A DNA stretch of 64,000 bases, taken from NCBI RefSeq assembly GCF_030915505.1, contig NZ_CP133265.1, positions 3,748,001 to 3,812,000 on the forward strand, read 5' to 3'. Below the pieces are notes generated by a model. It did not search any database, was not told where the DNA came from, and was given only the letters and a program-made list of their open reading frames with translations. Numbering within the stretch: position 1 is the stretch's first letter; the number at the start of each line of letters is the position of its first letter. Shown here piece after piece: positions 34,737-45,039 of the stretch. Source of the DNA: Neobacillus sp. OS1-2 (GTDB lineage Bacteria > Bacillota > Bacilli > Bacillales > Cytobacillaceae). Both the position numbers and the translations under genes were made by a program.

Positions 34737-36770
34737 GTGGGTAAAATTTGGCTTATATACAAAACGGATTGGAAAAATATATTCAGTGTTCCTGCTGTTG
34801 CATTGCTAATTGGTGCTCTTATGTTACTTCCATCCGCCTATGCATGGGTAAATATTAAGTCGATGTGGGATCCCTATAGCAATACATCAGGGATAAAAGT
34901 AGCTGTCGTCAACGAAGATACTGGCGCAGAAATTCAAGGGAAAAAAATCAATGTCGGATATGATACCGTAAAAAATCTAAAAAGGAACCATAAACTTGGC
35001 TGGGTGTTTGTAACCAAAAAGGAAGCTGTAAAAGGGGTAGAGAAAGGTACGTACTATGCCTATCTCATAATCCCTGAGGATTTTTCCAAGAAATTAACGA
35101 GTATTTTGGAAATAAACCCGAAAAAACCGAAAATAGTATTTGGAGTCAATGAAAAAATTAACGCTGTTGCTCCGAAAATTACCAGTTCAGGTGCATCTAG
35201 CTTAACTACTCAAATAAGCCAAGCTTTTGTTAAAACAGTGGGAGATGCCCTATTCTCAGGCTTTTTTCAGGCAGGGGTTGAATTAGAGAAAGAACTGCCT
35301 TCGATCCAAAATGTTGAAAAGCAAATCTTTGAGCTTGAAAAGGCCCTGCCAGAAATTGAAGAAATGGGGAAAAAAGCAATTGAACTAGAGGGAAAACTAC
35401 TGGAAATACGCGAAAAGGGACAAAAAGTGATTGAGCTTGAGCAAAGAATTCCTGAAATTCAGCAGGCAGGAAGCAGTATCCTAAAAGTGGAAGCAAATTT
35501 ACCGCGGATAAAGGAAGCGGGAGATAAGGTGTTGACGGTGCAAGGGAAGCTGGCAGAGTTGAACCGCATCAATGAAATCATCTCTGATGTTATCGCAAAT
35601 ATGAAGGATATTGAAACGAATATTCAGCAAGGGATTGTTATAGCCAAAGAAGGGGATACAGATCAGGCAAATACATCTAAAAATCAAGAAGAATTAACAC
35701 GGCTTAACGAGGAACTAGTGAATATTCATAACCAAGTAAATCAAACACTACTATCACTACAACAAAAAGTTGCTGAAGGAGAAGAAATTATTCATAAAGC
35801 AGGGGACTTCTTCCAAAATGAAATGCCTGTTGTTGAACGAAAAATACATATGGCAGCTGATTTTGTTCGCAATGATTTGCCTGCCCTTGAGGGGGACATT
35901 CGGAAAGCGTCTACTCTTATTCAAACAAAGCTGCCGGAACTTGAGAAGGCAGTTCATAAAGCGGCAGATTTAGCCCGCAATGATTTGCCGGGTTTTGAAA
36001 CGCAGATAAGAAATGCTGCGGATAAGATAAGGAAGTTCGAAGGTAGTGTGAATGTAAACGAATTAATCCAGTTTTTGAAGCATGATCCGCAAAAAGAGGG
36101 CGATTTTTTATCGAGTCCTGTTCTTTTGGAAACGAAGAGGATCTTTCCGATTCCAAACTATGGCTTAGCGATGTCACCGTTTTATACAATGCTGGCGCTT
36201 TGGGTGGGAGCAACCTTCTTGATTGCTTCCCTTAGGGTGGATGTTGAAAATCCAGACAATGTATACAAGGGCTATCATCTATATTTAGGAAGACTATTAA
36301 CATTTCTAACGATTGGGATCTTTCAAGGAGCGATAGCGTCGCTAGGAGATTTGTATTTAATCCATACTTACGTTGTCGACAAACTTTGGTTTGTATTATT
36401 GTGTATTTTCATAAGTATGGTGTTTGTTATTATCACGTTTACCCTATGTTCGGTGTTTGGCAATATTGGAAAAGGATTAGCGATTATCTTTTTGGTGCTG
36501 CAAATCTCTAGTTCCGGGGCAACATTTCCGGTCAGTACCACTTCCTCCTTTTTTCAAATGATCTATCCGTTTATGCCATTTACTTATGCAGTGAGCATGC
36601 TTCGGGAAACAGTTGGAGGGATGGTGACGGATGTTGTCGTAAAGGATGTGTTATCATTACTAGTCTTTGCTTCCGCCAGCTTTGTCTTAGCACTGCTCTT
36701 GAAAAAACCGTTAAGCAAACGGATACAACATACGGCGGAAAGGGCAAGGTCGACGAAAATCATTCCATAA
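34737..36770 (+). CDS. yhgE: YhgE/Pip family membrane protein
   Basis: 677 residues. N-terminal span (about 17-37, PAVALLIGALMLLPSAYAWVN) begins with the family's KTDWKNIFSVP; an extracellular part includes VAVVNEDTGAEIQGKKI. Residues 180-440 form long amphipathic coiled coils built on repeats such as ELEKALPEIEEMGKKA and a second repeat type KAADLARNDLP. Five to six helices fill 470-660 (ABC-2-like). The family includes phage infection protein Pip of Lactococcus and YhgE linked to type VII secretion. Shorter than B. subtilis YhgE (775). GTG start with AAGGATGGGG site. Confidence 0.88.
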   Translation: MGKIWLIYKTDWKNIFSVPAVALLIGALMLLPSAYAWVNIKSMWDPYSNTSGIKVAVVNEDTGAEIQGKKINVGYDTVKNLKRNHKLGWVFVTKKEAVKGVEKGTYYAYLIIPEDFSKKLTSILEINPKKPKIVFGVNEKINAVAPKITSSGASSLTTQISQAFVKTVGDALFSGFFQAGVELEKELPSIQNVEKQIFELEKALPEIEEMGKKAIELEGKLLEIREKGQKVIELEQRIPEIQQAGSSILKVEANLPRIKEAGDKVLTVQGKLAELNRINEIISDVIANMKDIETNIQQGIVIAKEGDTDQANTSKNQEELTRLNEELVNIHNQVNQTLLSLQQKVAEGEEIIHKAGDFFQNEMPVVERKIHMAADFVRNDLPALEGDIRKASTLIQTKLPELEKAVHKAADLARNDLPGFETQIRNAADKIRKFEGSVNVNELIQFLKHDPQKEGDFLSSPVLLETKRIFPIPNYGLAMSPFYTMLALWVGATFLIASLRVDVENPDNVYKGYHLYLGRLLTFLTIGIFQGAIASLGDLYLIHTYVVDKLWFVLLCIFISMVFVIITFTLCSVFGNIGKGLAIIFLVLQISSSGATFPVSTTSSFFQMIYPFMPFTYAVSMLRETVGGMVTDVVVKDVLSLLVFASASFVLALLLKKPLSKRIQHTAERARSTKIIP

Positions 36771-36777
36771 ATAAAAA

Positions 36778-36805
36778 GGGCATCCAACGGGTGCCTATTC
36801 TATTT
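36778..36805 (+). terminator. Terminator after yhgE
   Basis: Stem GGCATCC/GGGTGCC with loop AAC and a T-rich tail. Confidence 0.7.
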
Positions 36806-36807
36806 TC

Positions 36808-36836
36808 TTGACTAGGGAAAAATTATATGGTATTAA
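36808..36836 (+). promoter_or_regulatory. Sigma-A promoter of htpG
   Basis: TTGACT and TATTAA separated by exactly 17 bases, immediately before the CIRCE element. Confidence 0.75.
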
Positions 36837-36844
36837 ATTAATGG

Positions 36845-36871
36845 TTAGCACTCACGTATATAGAGTGCTAA
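36845..36871 (+). promoter_or_regulatory. CIRCE operator (HrcA binding site)
   Basis: TTAGCACTC-N9-GAGTGCTAA, identical to the CIRCE consensus, 8 bases after the -10 element and 38 bases before htpG. It implies repression by HrcA with release on heat shock. Confidence 0.95.
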
Positions 36872-36909
36872 AATGAAAAAGTAAATGATACGCTGAAGGA
36901 GAGGTCTTA

Positions 36910-38787
36910 ATGGAAACAAAACAATTTAAAGCAGAATCGAAACGATTATTAGACATGATGATCAACTCCATCTATACCCATCGGGAGATTTTTTTAAGAG
37001 AGTTGTTATCAAATGCGAGTGATGCGATTGACAAGATTTACTACAAAGCATTAACAGATGATTCATTAACTTTTGACAAAGATAGTTATTTTATAAAGGT
37101 GTCAGCCGATAAAGAAAATAGAATCTTGAAAATTATCGATACCGGGATTGGAATGACCCAGGAAGATCTAGAAAATAACCTGGGGACCATTGCCAAGAGC
37201 GGCTCTTTAGCATTTAAAAGTGAGAATGAGGTAAAAGACGGCCATGATATTATCGGTCAATTTGGAGTCGGTTTTTATTCAGCCTTTATGGTTGCGGATG
37301 AAGTCACAGTCATTAGTAAAGCATTAGGCAGTGATGAAGCATTTAAATGGGAGTCTAAAGGGGCCGATGGGTATACGCTTGTCCCGTGCGTAAAAGATGC
37401 AATCGGAACTGAGATCATTTTGAAAATCAAAGAGAATACCGAAGATGAAAGCTACGATGAGTATTTGGAAGAATACCGCTTAAAGGGTATTGTCAAAAAG
37501 TACTCTGACTTTATTCGCTACCCAATTAAGATGGATGTCACCGAGAGCAGGCTTAAAGAAGGCAGCGAGGATGAATACGAGGATGTTCAAGAGGAACAAA
37601 CGATTAATAGCATGGTGCCAATCTGGCGGAAAAACAAGAAGGATTTGACAACAGAGGATTACGAACAATTTTACGCGGAAAAGCATTACGGGTTTGATAA
37701 GCCTATTAAACATATCCATATCAGCGTGGATGGTGCTGTAAGATATAATGCCATTTTATATATTCCTGAAAAAATACCGTTCGACTATTACTCTCAAGAA
37801 TTTGAAAAGGGGTTAGAGCTTTATTCTAATGGTGTTCTCATCATGAATAAATGCGCTGATCTACTACCCGACTATTTCAGTTTTGTAAAGGGTATGGTGG
37901 ATTCTGAGGATTTATCATTAAATATTTCAAGAGAGTTGCTGCAACATGACCGCCAATTAAAGCTAATTGCAAAAAATATTAATAAAAAAATCAAAAGTGA
38001 ATTAATTAATATTTTGAAAAATGAACGAGAAAAGTATGAAGAGTTTTATCAATCATTCGGCAGACAGCTAAAATATGGTGTATACAGCGACTATGGCATG
38101 CATAAAGAAGAATTACAGGATTTATTAATGTTCTATTCTTCTAAAGAAAAGAAAATGGTCACTTTGGATGAATATGTGTCAAGGATGCCGGAAGAGCAAA
38201 AATATATTTATTATGCGACAGGTGATTCAAACGAAAGAATCGACAAGCTTCCACAAACTGAAATGGTTATGGATAAAGGCTATGAAATTTTATATTTCAC
38301 TGAAGAAATTGACGAGTTTGCGATTCGAATGGTCATGGCTTACAAAGAAAAAGAATTCAAATCAGTATCAAGCGGTGATTTGGGATTTGACGCTGATGTA
38401 AACAAGGAAACTGAGTCAGAAGAGAAGGAAAACAAGGAGCTCTTTGATTTTATGAAAGATATCCTAAATGGAAAAGTGAAGGATGTCAGAGTATCAAAAC
38501 GCTTGAAATCACATCCTGTGTGTTTAACAACCGATGGGGCTGTTTCAATTGAAATGGAAAAGATTCTAAATGCAATGCCGAACAACCAAAATGTGAAAGC
38601 GGACAAGGTGTTAGAAATTAATGTCCATCACGAGGTTTTTGAATCCTTAAAGAATGCTTTTGAAAAAGATAACGAGAAATTAACGCTATATACAAACCTG
38701 TTATACAGCCAAGCATTGTTAATTGAAGGCTTGCCAATTGAGGATCCTGTAGAGTTTACCAATGATATTTGTAAAATTATGGTTTAA
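36910..38787 (+). CDS. htpG: Chaperone HtpG (Hsp90)
   Basis: 625-residue cytoplasmic ATP-dependent chaperone. The GHKL ATPase domain shows [20 protein letters not shown] and [12 protein letters not shown]; the middle domain has the catalytic-loop Arg in [11 protein letters not shown]; the C-terminal dimerisation domain is present, with no charged linker or MEEVD tail, as in bacteria. AGGAGAGG lies before the ATG. The CIRCE element just upstream puts it under HrcA; in B. subtilis htpG is not in the CIRCE regulon, so control differs here. Confidence 0.96.
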   Translation: METKQFKAESKRLLDMMINSIYTHREIFLRELLSNASDAIDKIYYKALTDDSLTFDKDSYFIKVSADKENRILKIIDTGIGMTQEDLENNLGTIAKSGSLAFKSENEVKDGHDIIGQFGVGFYSAFMVADEVTVISKALGSDEAFKWESKGADGYTLVPCVKDAIGTEIILKIKENTEDESYDEYLEEYRLKGIVKKYSDFIRYPIKMDVTESRLKEGSEDEYEDVQEEQTINSMVPIWRKNKKDLTTEDYEQFYAEKHYGFDKPIKHIHISVDGAVRYNAILYIPEKIPFDYYSQEFEKGLELYSNGVLIMNKCADLLPDYFSFVKGMVDSEDLSLNISRELLQHDRQLKLIAKNINKKIKSELINILKNEREKYEEFYQSFGRQLKYGVYSDYGMHKEELQDLLMFYSSKEKKMVTLDEYVSRMPEEQKYIYYATGDSNERIDKLPQTEMVMDKGYEILYFTEEIDEFAIRMVMAYKEKEFKSVSSGDLGFDADVNKETESEEKENKELFDFMKDILNGKVKDVRVSKRLKSHPVCLTTDGAVSIEMEKILNAMPNNQNVKADKVLEINVHHEVFESLKNAFEKDNEKLTLYTNLLYSQALLIEGLPIEDPVEFTNDICKIMV

Positions 38788-38796
38788 AGTAAAAAA

Positions 38797-38820
38797 GGAT
38801 CTGCACTGGCAGATCCTTTA
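38797..38820. terminator. Bidirectional terminator between htpG and the MFS gene
   Basis: Perfect stem GGATCTGC/GCAGATCC with T runs on both strands. Confidence 0.85.
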
Positions 38821-38825
38821 AATAA

Positions 38826-40061
38826 TTAATGACCCATTTCGGCATCATCAACATGCTTAACGTGTTTATTGTTAATGAAAATAAAGAGAACGGAGAGTAG
38901 GACAAAACTGCCTCCGACAATGAATGGAACAGAAGGGTTAAAAATTTCCGCTAGTTTTCCGGCCATGAATGGGGCAATAGCACCCCCGATAAAGCGGAGA
39001 AAACTATAGGCAGCTGATGCGGTTGAACGCTCAACAGGTGCTGCATTCATCACTGCGGTGGTAATCAATGTATTATTATTCCCCAGTAATGCACCTGCAG
39101 CAATAACCGCCGCAATGACTACCCATTGGGTTGAGGTCCAAATTCCCATAGCGAAAAGAAGCAGGGCAAACAAAATTAACATTGCGCACATCGATTTAAT
39201 CGTTCCAAACCGTTGCTGAAGTTTCGGAGCCATGAAAACAGAAGTAACGGCTAGCAAGATGCCCCATCCCAGGAATACGAATCCGAGCCCATGTTCATCT
39301 AATCCCATAACAAATGGTGCATAGGCAAGCAAAGTGAAAAAGCCAATATTGTATAGGGCTGCAGTGATTCCGAAAATAAGCAATGACCGGTGTTTAAGGG
39401 CACGGAACGGGTCTAATAAAGACGTCTTTGATTGTTTACCTTTTTGTTGGACAGCCTTGGGCATTAATAAAAATAACCCGAGGAAGGCTACGACCATCAG
39501 GGCGGCAACGCCAAGGAACGGGCCCCTCCATGTCATCGCACCTAACCAGCCCCCGAGTAACGGTCCGACTGAAATGCCAAGACCAATCGCCGCTTCATAT
39601 AAAATAATCGCCTTCGCAGTGCCGCTTGTTGAAAGAGAGACAATGGCAGCTAATGCTGTTGCGACAAACAAAGCATTTCCTAATCCCCAACCGCCACGAA
39701 GACTGACAAGTGTCCAAATACCGTTTGATAATCCTCCAAGTGCAGAAAATACGGCAATAATCACAATTCCGGCGAGGAGTGTCCACTTAATCCCTATCCT
39801 TGATGAAATCGTACCTGTAATAAGCATCGCAACAGCCATTACTGCATTATAACTGGTGAAAAGTAATGTAACCTGACTATGGGATGCATGCAATTGTTCG
39901 GCTATTGCCGGTAAAATAGGGTCAACAAGGCCAATCCCCATAAAGGCAATAATAGAGGCAAAAAAAACAGCCCAAATTGCCTTTGGCTGTGCAAATAAGC
40001 TACCGTTTATTTCTGGAGTAGAATGGATCTTTGGTGGTGCTGTTGTTGGTTTTGACGACAT
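38826..40061 (-). CDS. MFS multidrug-type exporter
   Basis: About 411 residues, twelve predicted helices. Features of drug:H+ antiporters: FMGIGLVDPILPAIAEQL in helix 1, the motif region GTISSRIGIKWTLLAG after helix 2, and the antiporter motif C GPLLGGWLG in helix 5. Divergent from a MarR gene with a long palindrome between them, so efflux of a compound sensed by the MarR protein is likely. The start is the second ATG, MSSKPTTAPP, 8 bases after AAAGGAG; the first ATG nearly touches that site. Confidence 0.88.
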   Translation of the reverse strand: MSSKPTTAPPKIHSTPEINGSLFAQPKAIWAVFFASIIAFMGIGLVDPILPAIAEQLHASHSQVTLLFTSYNAVMAVAMLITGTISSRIGIKWTLLAGIVIIAVFSALGGLSNGIWTLVSLRGGWGLGNALFVATALAAIVSLSTSGTAKAIILYEAAIGLGISVGPLLGGWLGAMTWRGPFLGVAALMVVAFLGLFLLMPKAVQQKGKQSKTSLLDPFRALKHRSLLIFGITAALYNIGFFTLLAYAPFVMGLDEHGLGFVFLGWGILLAVTSVFMAPKLQQRFGTIKSMCAMLILFALLLFAMGIWTSTQWVVIAAVIAAGALLGNNNTLITTAVMNAAPVERSTASAAYSFLRFIGGAIAPFMAGKLAEIFNPSVPFIVGGSFVLLSVLFIFINNKHVKHVDDAEMGH

Positions 40062-40088
40062 AAGCATTTCTCCTTTTTTACTTTTTGA

Positions 40089-40136
40089 AAAATAGTTGTA
40101 TAATGAAACTATATAATTGTATTATACAACTATTTT
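40089..40136. promoter_or_regulatory. Palindromic MarR operator in the divergent promoter
   Basis: A perfect 16-bp inverted repeat, AAAATAGTTGTATAAT and ATTATACAACTATTTT, 16 bases apart. The arms include TATAAT-like -10 sequences for both directions, so a protein bound here would block both genes. It sits between the exporter and marR starts. Confidence 0.8.
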
Positions 40137-40234
40137 CCACTACGTCAATAGTGGTTTCTTCTTGGTCACCTTTATAAGTGGAATGATTATGGTATGATAA
40201 TTTAAAGAAAACGTTTAACAATGAGGTGAAAAAA

Positions 40235-40660
40235 ATGAATGATGAAGCTTTGGAAACGATTGAACTGGAACTTGCAATCTTAATAAGACGAACTACGGCC
40301 GTTAGTACTAATAAAAAGCTTTGGAATCTTGACAGGTCAGCTTATTTGCTGCTTCGCAGAATAGTGACAAAAGGGGCAGTTGGCGTAAAGACTTTGGCTG
40401 GCGAGTTCGGTTTAGATATATCCACCATTAGCAGACAAACAGCCGCTTTAGAGCATAAGGGTTTTTTAACCAGAATCCCGGATCCGTTAGATGGAAGGGC
40501 TTATTCTTTTCAAATAACGGAACAAGGAACGAAGGAATTAAACGATCATAAACAGGCTCGTTTGGAGAGAATAGCGGAACTATTAGGTGATTGGCCAGAA
40601 GAAGAAAGGGAAATATTCGGTCAACTTTTAAAAAAATTTAATCTGGCTTTTCGGGTGTAA
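40235..40660 (+). CDS. MarR family transcriptional regulator
   Basis: 141 residues, a winged-helix dimer repressor. The DNA-recognition part is VKTLAGEFGLDISTISRQTAALEHKG in two pieces, and the wing follows in RIPDPLDGRAYSFQITEQG. It is expected to bind the palindrome in front of the divergent exporter gene and to release on ligand binding. ATG 40235 follows GAGGTG by 7 bases; in-frame GTG 40226 lies within that site. A GAAAACGTTTAAC sequence before it looks like a poor cre site. Confidence 0.9.
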   Translation: MNDEALETIELELAILIRRTTAVSTNKKLWNLDRSAYLLLRRIVTKGAVGVKTLAGEFGLDISTISRQTAALEHKGFLTRIPDPLDGRAYSFQITEQGTKELNDHKQARLERIAELLGDWPEEEREIFGQLLKKFNLAFRV

Positions 40661-40673
40661 ACATTTTTCACGG

Positions 40674-40720
40674 TTTAAAAAAGAAATGCCCAAAGCTTGT
40701 AAAGAACCGAATTTTGGGCA
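40674..40720 (-). terminator. Reverse-strand terminator of the P450 gene
   Basis: Stem TGCCCAAA/TTTGGGCA with a loop of 18; on the minus strand followed by TTTCTTTTTT. It lies only about 15 bases after the P450 stop. Confidence 0.8.
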
Positions 40721-40733
40721 CCACATTTATTGA

Positions 40734-43160
40734 TTATTGTACCTTTAATGGAGATAAAAGCTCGATAAATCTTTCAAATGAAAGCTCACAAGCCGGGTAT
40801 TTTTCTAATAAATCAAGCATCGAAATATTTTTTTTGACCACATTTAACTCATATTCCTGTTCATTGAGTAGCATTTCTAATTCTCGTTTATGCGGTGGAC
40901 AGACAGTAAATTCCACAAGTTCGTGAAGCTGCGATTGTGTGACAGTTTCCTGTAGGTTTACACTAAACTTTAGTAAATCCCATGTACGGACAGGAAAATT
41001 AAGTGGTAGATGGGTGATTGCTTCACGGTCCCCGCTAATAATTAGATGTTCATTTTGCTCTAATGCAAAGCGTTTTAATACACGTTCTACTAACTCTGAT
41101 GAATTCTGCGCCAGTACTGCGGGTATAACAGCCTTAGAAGAAGCCACGGCTACTGAGGCTGTCTCCTGCTCCCCTGTTACGAATTGAACCGTTAAGGATT
41201 TGCCAGTATGATTAGCGAGATCATCGACTTCTATACCGAAAGCATGAAATACCTTGGGCCATAAAAGGTCATGCCAGTTCTCAAACTGCTTCTCAAAGTC
41301 ACTGCTTGCATCACCTTGTCCTTTTTGTACCAAGCGGGTAGCCCCTTTTTCAGTCAGTTTTTCATCAATGAAATTAGGAATGCTTTGGTAGGTACTTGCC
41401 CAATTCGTATCACCGCAGCCAAAAACAGCGTACTTTACTCCAGTAAGGACTTCTGAATCTTCCTCTTTTAACCACTTTACAAATTTACGGGCATTTTTTG
41501 GCGCATTTCCATTATAGGATGCCGTAATAATGAAAACTGCTCCATCTTTTGGCAGCCTGCCCACATATTCATCAAGTGGTGCCACTTCACACTGGAAACC
41601 CTTGAATCGAGCTATCAAGGCAATATCCCTGGCAATCCCCTCGGCAGTTCCCATATTTGATCCATATAACACAAGAAGTGGTGTGTTATGGGCTTGTACG
41701 ATTGTTTGATTCATTTCTATTGATTGTATTCCGTGCAAATCTTTCGCATTGTTACTTTCATCCTGTGTTAATGGAACAGAGGAATGGGATTCACGTGGAC
41801 GAACTTGCATCGTTAGTTTTTCTGGTTTTAATGTCAGGGTTTCTTTTATCTTAAGTTGGTAATTTGTATGATCGACCAATTCAAAGTGTTTTAAAATCAT
41901 TCCGAGTAAAAGTGTTGCCTCGTGCATGGCGAATTGCTGCCCGATACAGGCACGCTGGCCATTGCCGAATGGTTTGTAGGCATGATGTGGTACTTTTTTG
42001 GGATCCTCAAATCTTTCAGGTTTAAATTCTTCTACATCATCACCCCATGCATTCGGATCACGGTGCAATTTGGGGAGCAGAATATTGACAACATCTCTCC
42101 TTTTAAGTGGATATTTCCCCGCTAATACGGTGTCCTCCTTGGCGTACAAGGAAAATAGTGGTGCAGTTGGCCAAAGTCTTAGAGATTCATTTAGGATCAT
42201 CCGGACGTATTTTAATTGGCGCACCTGCTGGTAAGTTGGAATCGGCCCTGTGAGGACACGGTCAACTTCCTCGTAAGCCTTTGTTAATTTCTCAGGGTGC
42301 TTCATAAGAAAATATAGTGCGAATGAAAGTAATCCACTTGTTGTCTCATGTCCGGCAATCAAAAAGGTAATAATTTGATAGCGGATATTTTCATCACTTA
42401 ACTTTTCCCCGGTTACTGGATCTGCACAATCAAGCATCCGGGAAAGAAGATCATCGCCGTCATGGTCATCACTTGATTTTCGTTCTTCAATGATGCGGTC
42501 GACGAGGGAAAACATGTATTGAATATCCCGATTAAACTGGCGTTTTTTCTTCACCATCAGTTTATCTTGAACCCCAAGGCGATTACTTTGGTTCATGGCC
42601 TCATCTAGAGCACGCCCCATAGATTTAATAAAACGATGGGGTTTTTCCCGGTAAAAACTGTTAAAGCGATAATTGAAGCCGCATAATCCTATTGTATCTA
42701 ACGTAAGTCTTGTCATATCCTCCGGGACATCAATACTTTCGTCAGAGTTTAACCGTGACCATTTTTGGATGAGCTGAAGGGCGATGTCAACCATCATCGA
42801 ATGATACCCTTTCATGGCACTTTGGCTAAAGCTGGGCAGAAGGATATTATGAGCTTTTTGCCAATTTTCTTCTTTCGTCCAGCTTGTAAACAGACCATCC
42901 CCGGAGAAAGAGCGAACTTTCTGTAAAGGGGCGTTGACAAGTTTATCAAATCGGGATTCATCGGATGCATCTTCTACTAATTCTGCTGAGGAAATAAAAA
43001 TTCCAGTACCAGTAGGGAATTTAAGTTTAAAAATGGGTCCATATTCATAGGCAAGTTTCATGATCGACTGTGATGGTTGTTCTAGGTCTAGTTGTGGAAG
43101 ATTGCCAAGCGGGCCATATGTTTTTGGTTGTGGTATGGAATCAATGGCTGTGGTCAACAT
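40734..43160 (-). CDS. CYP102-like cytochrome P450-flavodoxin fusion lacking the FAD/NADPH end
   Basis: 808 residues. Residues 1-460 are a fatty-acid-hydroxylase type P450: I-helix [11 protein letters not shown], ExxR in ESLRLWP, haem loop [10 protein letters not shown] with Cys405. Residues 490-640 are an FMN domain ([37 protein letters not shown]). CYP102A1 (P450 BM3) has 1049 residues; here the protein stops after [18 protein letters not shown], just before the FAD-binding RYYSISSS, and all NADPH motifs are gone. The connecting region is also about 50 residues short. A terminator follows directly. It cannot take electrons from NADPH alone: it either uses a separate reductase or is decaying. 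Confidence 0.88.
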   Translation of the reverse strand: MLTTAIDSIPQPKTYGPLGNLPQLDLEQPSQSIMKLAYEYGPIFKLKFPTGTGIFISSAELVEDASDESRFDKLVNAPLQKVRSFSGDGLFTSWTKEENWQKAHNILLPSFSQSAMKGYHSMMVDIALQLIQKWSRLNSDESIDVPEDMTRLTLDTIGLCGFNYRFNSFYREKPHRFIKSMGRALDEAMNQSNRLGVQDKLMVKKKRQFNRDIQYMFSLVDRIIEERKSSDDHDGDDLLSRMLDCADPVTGEKLSDENIRYQIITFLIAGHETTSGLLSFALYFLMKHPEKLTKAYEEVDRVLTGPIPTYQQVRQLKYVRMILNESLRLWPTAPLFSLYAKEDTVLAGKYPLKRRDVVNILLPKLHRDPNAWGDDVEEFKPERFEDPKKVPHHAYKPFGNGQRACIGQQFAMHEATLLLGMILKHFELVDHTNYQLKIKETLTLKPEKLTMQVRPRESHSSVPLTQDESNNAKDLHGIQSIEMNQTIVQAHNTPLLVLYGSNMGTAEGIARDIALIARFKGFQCEVAPLDEYVGRLPKDGAVFIITASYNGNAPKNARKFVKWLKEEDSEVLTGVKYAVFGCGDTNWASTYQSIPNFIDEKLTEKGATRLVQKGQGDASSDFEKQFENWHDLLWPKVFHAFGIEVDDLANHTGKSLTVQFVTGEQETASVAVASSKAVIPAVLAQNSSELVERVLKRFALEQNEHLIISGDREAITHLPLNFPVRTWDLLKFSVNLQETVTQSQLHELVEFTVCPPHKRELEMLLNEQEYELNVVKKNISMLDLLEKYPACELSFERFIELLSPLKVQ

Positions 43161-43353
43161 GTAATGATTAATCCTTCCTTTCGTAACCTAATCCTTAAGT
43201 TTTTAAAATTTACAATATTGAAATAATATTTGTAAATGATTATAACACGGATATAGTATTAATATAAGATAGTGGAGAATTAAAAAATTAGACAAAGTTC
43301 AACAATTTATTCATATTCGACAACATTAGACAGGATTAAAACCATGGAATCGC

Positions 43354-43368
43354 GCGAAAGCGGTTACA
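43354..43368 (+). promoter_or_regulatory. Possible CcpA (cre) site
   Basis: GCGAAAGCGGTTACA matches the cre consensus except at the first two bases. It lies about 200 bases before the aspartase gene and 190 bases before the divergent P450 gene. The rest of 43161-43569 shows no gene. Confidence 0.45.
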
Positions 43369-43569
43369 ACTACTGTTGCCTTGTTATGATGATTAAACAT
43401 GTTGAAAGGTTATTTCCAATCACTCGAGTAAAATGAATAGGGTGGATTATTATTTCAACAGAGTAATTTCGCTTTTCGGCAGTGAAATGGAAGACAGAAG
43501 GGGATATAACTGCTATTATTTTGTATGAGCATCATGGTTTTTCAATAAAAGAGTGGGAGACGAAAGCTA

Positions 43570-44988
43570 ATGGACACAATAAGAATCGAACAAGACTTTT
43601 TAGGGAAGAAAGAGATACCGTCAGATGTATATTATGGAATTCAAACATTAAGGGCGGTTGAAAATTTCCCTATAACTGGCTATCGAATTCATGAAGAGTT
43701 AATTAAAGCGCTCGCAATGGTAAAAAAAGCAGCGGCAATTGCCAATATGAATACTACTCGCTTGTATAGCGGACTGGGAAATGTCATGTGCCAGGCGACT
43801 GATGAAATAATAGAAGGAAAGTGGCATGACCAATTCATTGTTGACCCGATTCAAGGCGGGGCAGGGACGTCGATGAACATGAATGCAAATGAAGTAATTG
43901 CGAACCGTGCCCTTGAGTTACTTGGACACGAAAAAGGAGCCTATAACCATTTAAGTCCAAATAGTCATGTAAATATGTCACAATCAACAAATGATGTATT
44001 TCCGACAGCTATTCACATCGCTACACTTAACTTACTTGAGAAGCTGCTAATGACTATGGAGGATATGCATAAGGTTTTCAAAGGCAAAGCGAAACAGTTT
44101 GAAAACGTTATCAAAATGGGGCGCACCCATCTCCAAGATGCGGTACCAATCCGGTTAGGTCAAGAGTTCGAAGCCTACTCCAGAGTACTTGAACGAGATA
44201 TGAAACGGATTTCACAGTCTAAGTCCCATTTATATGAAGTAAATATGGGGGCAACAGCGGTTGGAACAGGTTTAAATGCAGATCCGAAATATATTAAAGA
44301 TGTCGTCATACAGTTAGCAGAAATTAGCGGGCTGCCATTAGTGAATGCTGAACATCTTGTTGATGCAACACAAAATACTGATGCTTATACGGAGGTTTCA
44401 GCCTCACTTAAAGTTTGTATGATGAATATGTCAAAAATAGCAAATGACCTCCGCATGATGGCATCCGGCCCCCGTGCAGGACTAGGCGAAATTTCCCTGC
44501 CTGCTCGTCAACCGGGTTCATCCATCATGCCGGGGAAAGTAAATCCCGTTATGCCGGAACTAATTAATCAAATTGCCTTCCAGGTAATTGGAAACGACCA
44601 TACCATCTGCCTTGCTTCTGAAGCAGGCCAGCTCGAATTAAATGTGATGGAGCCTGTACTAGTGTTTAATTTACTGCAATCCATTAGTATTATGAACAAT
44701 GGTTTCCGGTCATTTACCGATTTCTGTTTGGCAGGAATTGAGGCAAATGAGGCTCGTTTAAAGGAATATGTAGAAAAAAGCGTAGGCATTATCACAGCTG
44801 TCAATCCACACCTAGGATACGAAGTCGCAGCACGAATTGCAAGGGAAGCCACCATTAGCGGCAGGTCAGTTCGCGAACTATGTCTTCAGCATGACGTTCT
44901 TACTGAAGAAGAGTTAGATCTTATTTTAAATATTTATGAAATGACCAAGCCTGGAATTGCCGGTGCGGCTCTTTTAGATCAAGACTAA
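43570..44988 (+). CDS. aspA: Aspartate ammonia-lyase
   Basis: Converts L-aspartate to fumarate and ammonia. 472 residues, usual for the family. Fumarase/aspartase superfamily motifs are clear: GGAGTSMNMNANEVIANRA, SPNSHVNMSQSTNDVFPTA, the flexible catalytic loop GSSIMPGKVNP with its Ser, and MGRTHLQDAVPIRLGQEF. Closely related fumarase is excluded by overall match to AspA/AnsB. Upstream are a cre-like site and AGTGGGAGA before the ATG. Unlike B. subtilis ansAB there is no asparaginase gene beside it. Confidence 0.94.
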   Translation: MDTIRIEQDFLGKKEIPSDVYYGIQTLRAVENFPITGYRIHEELIKALAMVKKAAAIANMNTTRLYSGLGNVMCQATDEIIEGKWHDQFIVDPIQGGAGTSMNMNANEVIANRALELLGHEKGAYNHLSPNSHVNMSQSTNDVFPTAIHIATLNLLEKLLMTMEDMHKVFKGKAKQFENVIKMGRTHLQDAVPIRLGQEFEAYSRVLERDMKRISQSKSHLYEVNMGATAVGTGLNADPKYIKDVVIQLAEISGLPLVNAEHLVDATQNTDAYTEVSASLKVCMMNMSKIANDLRMMASGPRAGLGEISLPARQPGSSIMPGKVNPVMPELINQIAFQVIGNDHTICLASEAGQLELNVMEPVLVFNLLQSISIMNNGFRSFTDFCLAGIEANEARLKEYVEKSVGIITAVNPHLGYEVAARIAREATISGRSVRELCLQHDVLTEEELDLILNIYEMTKPGIAGAALLDQD

Positions 44989-44994
44989 AATGGA

Positions 44995-45034
44995 AAAATG
45001 AAAAAAGGGCGAATTTCCCTTTTTTCATTTTTTT
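44995..45034. terminator. Strong terminator after aspA
   Basis: Stem AATGAAAAAAGGG/CCCTTTTTTCATT followed by a T run; it probably serves both converging genes. Confidence 0.9.
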
Positions 45035-45039
45035 ACGTC

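Noticed and set aside
39334..39852. 172-codon plus-strand frame inside the MFS exporter
   Set aside because: It is antisense to a clear transporter gene, Pro/Asn-rich with no ribosome site: a shadow frame.
40208..40222. GAAAACGTTTAAC before marR as a cre site
   Set aside because: Three consensus positions fail; only the central core fits.
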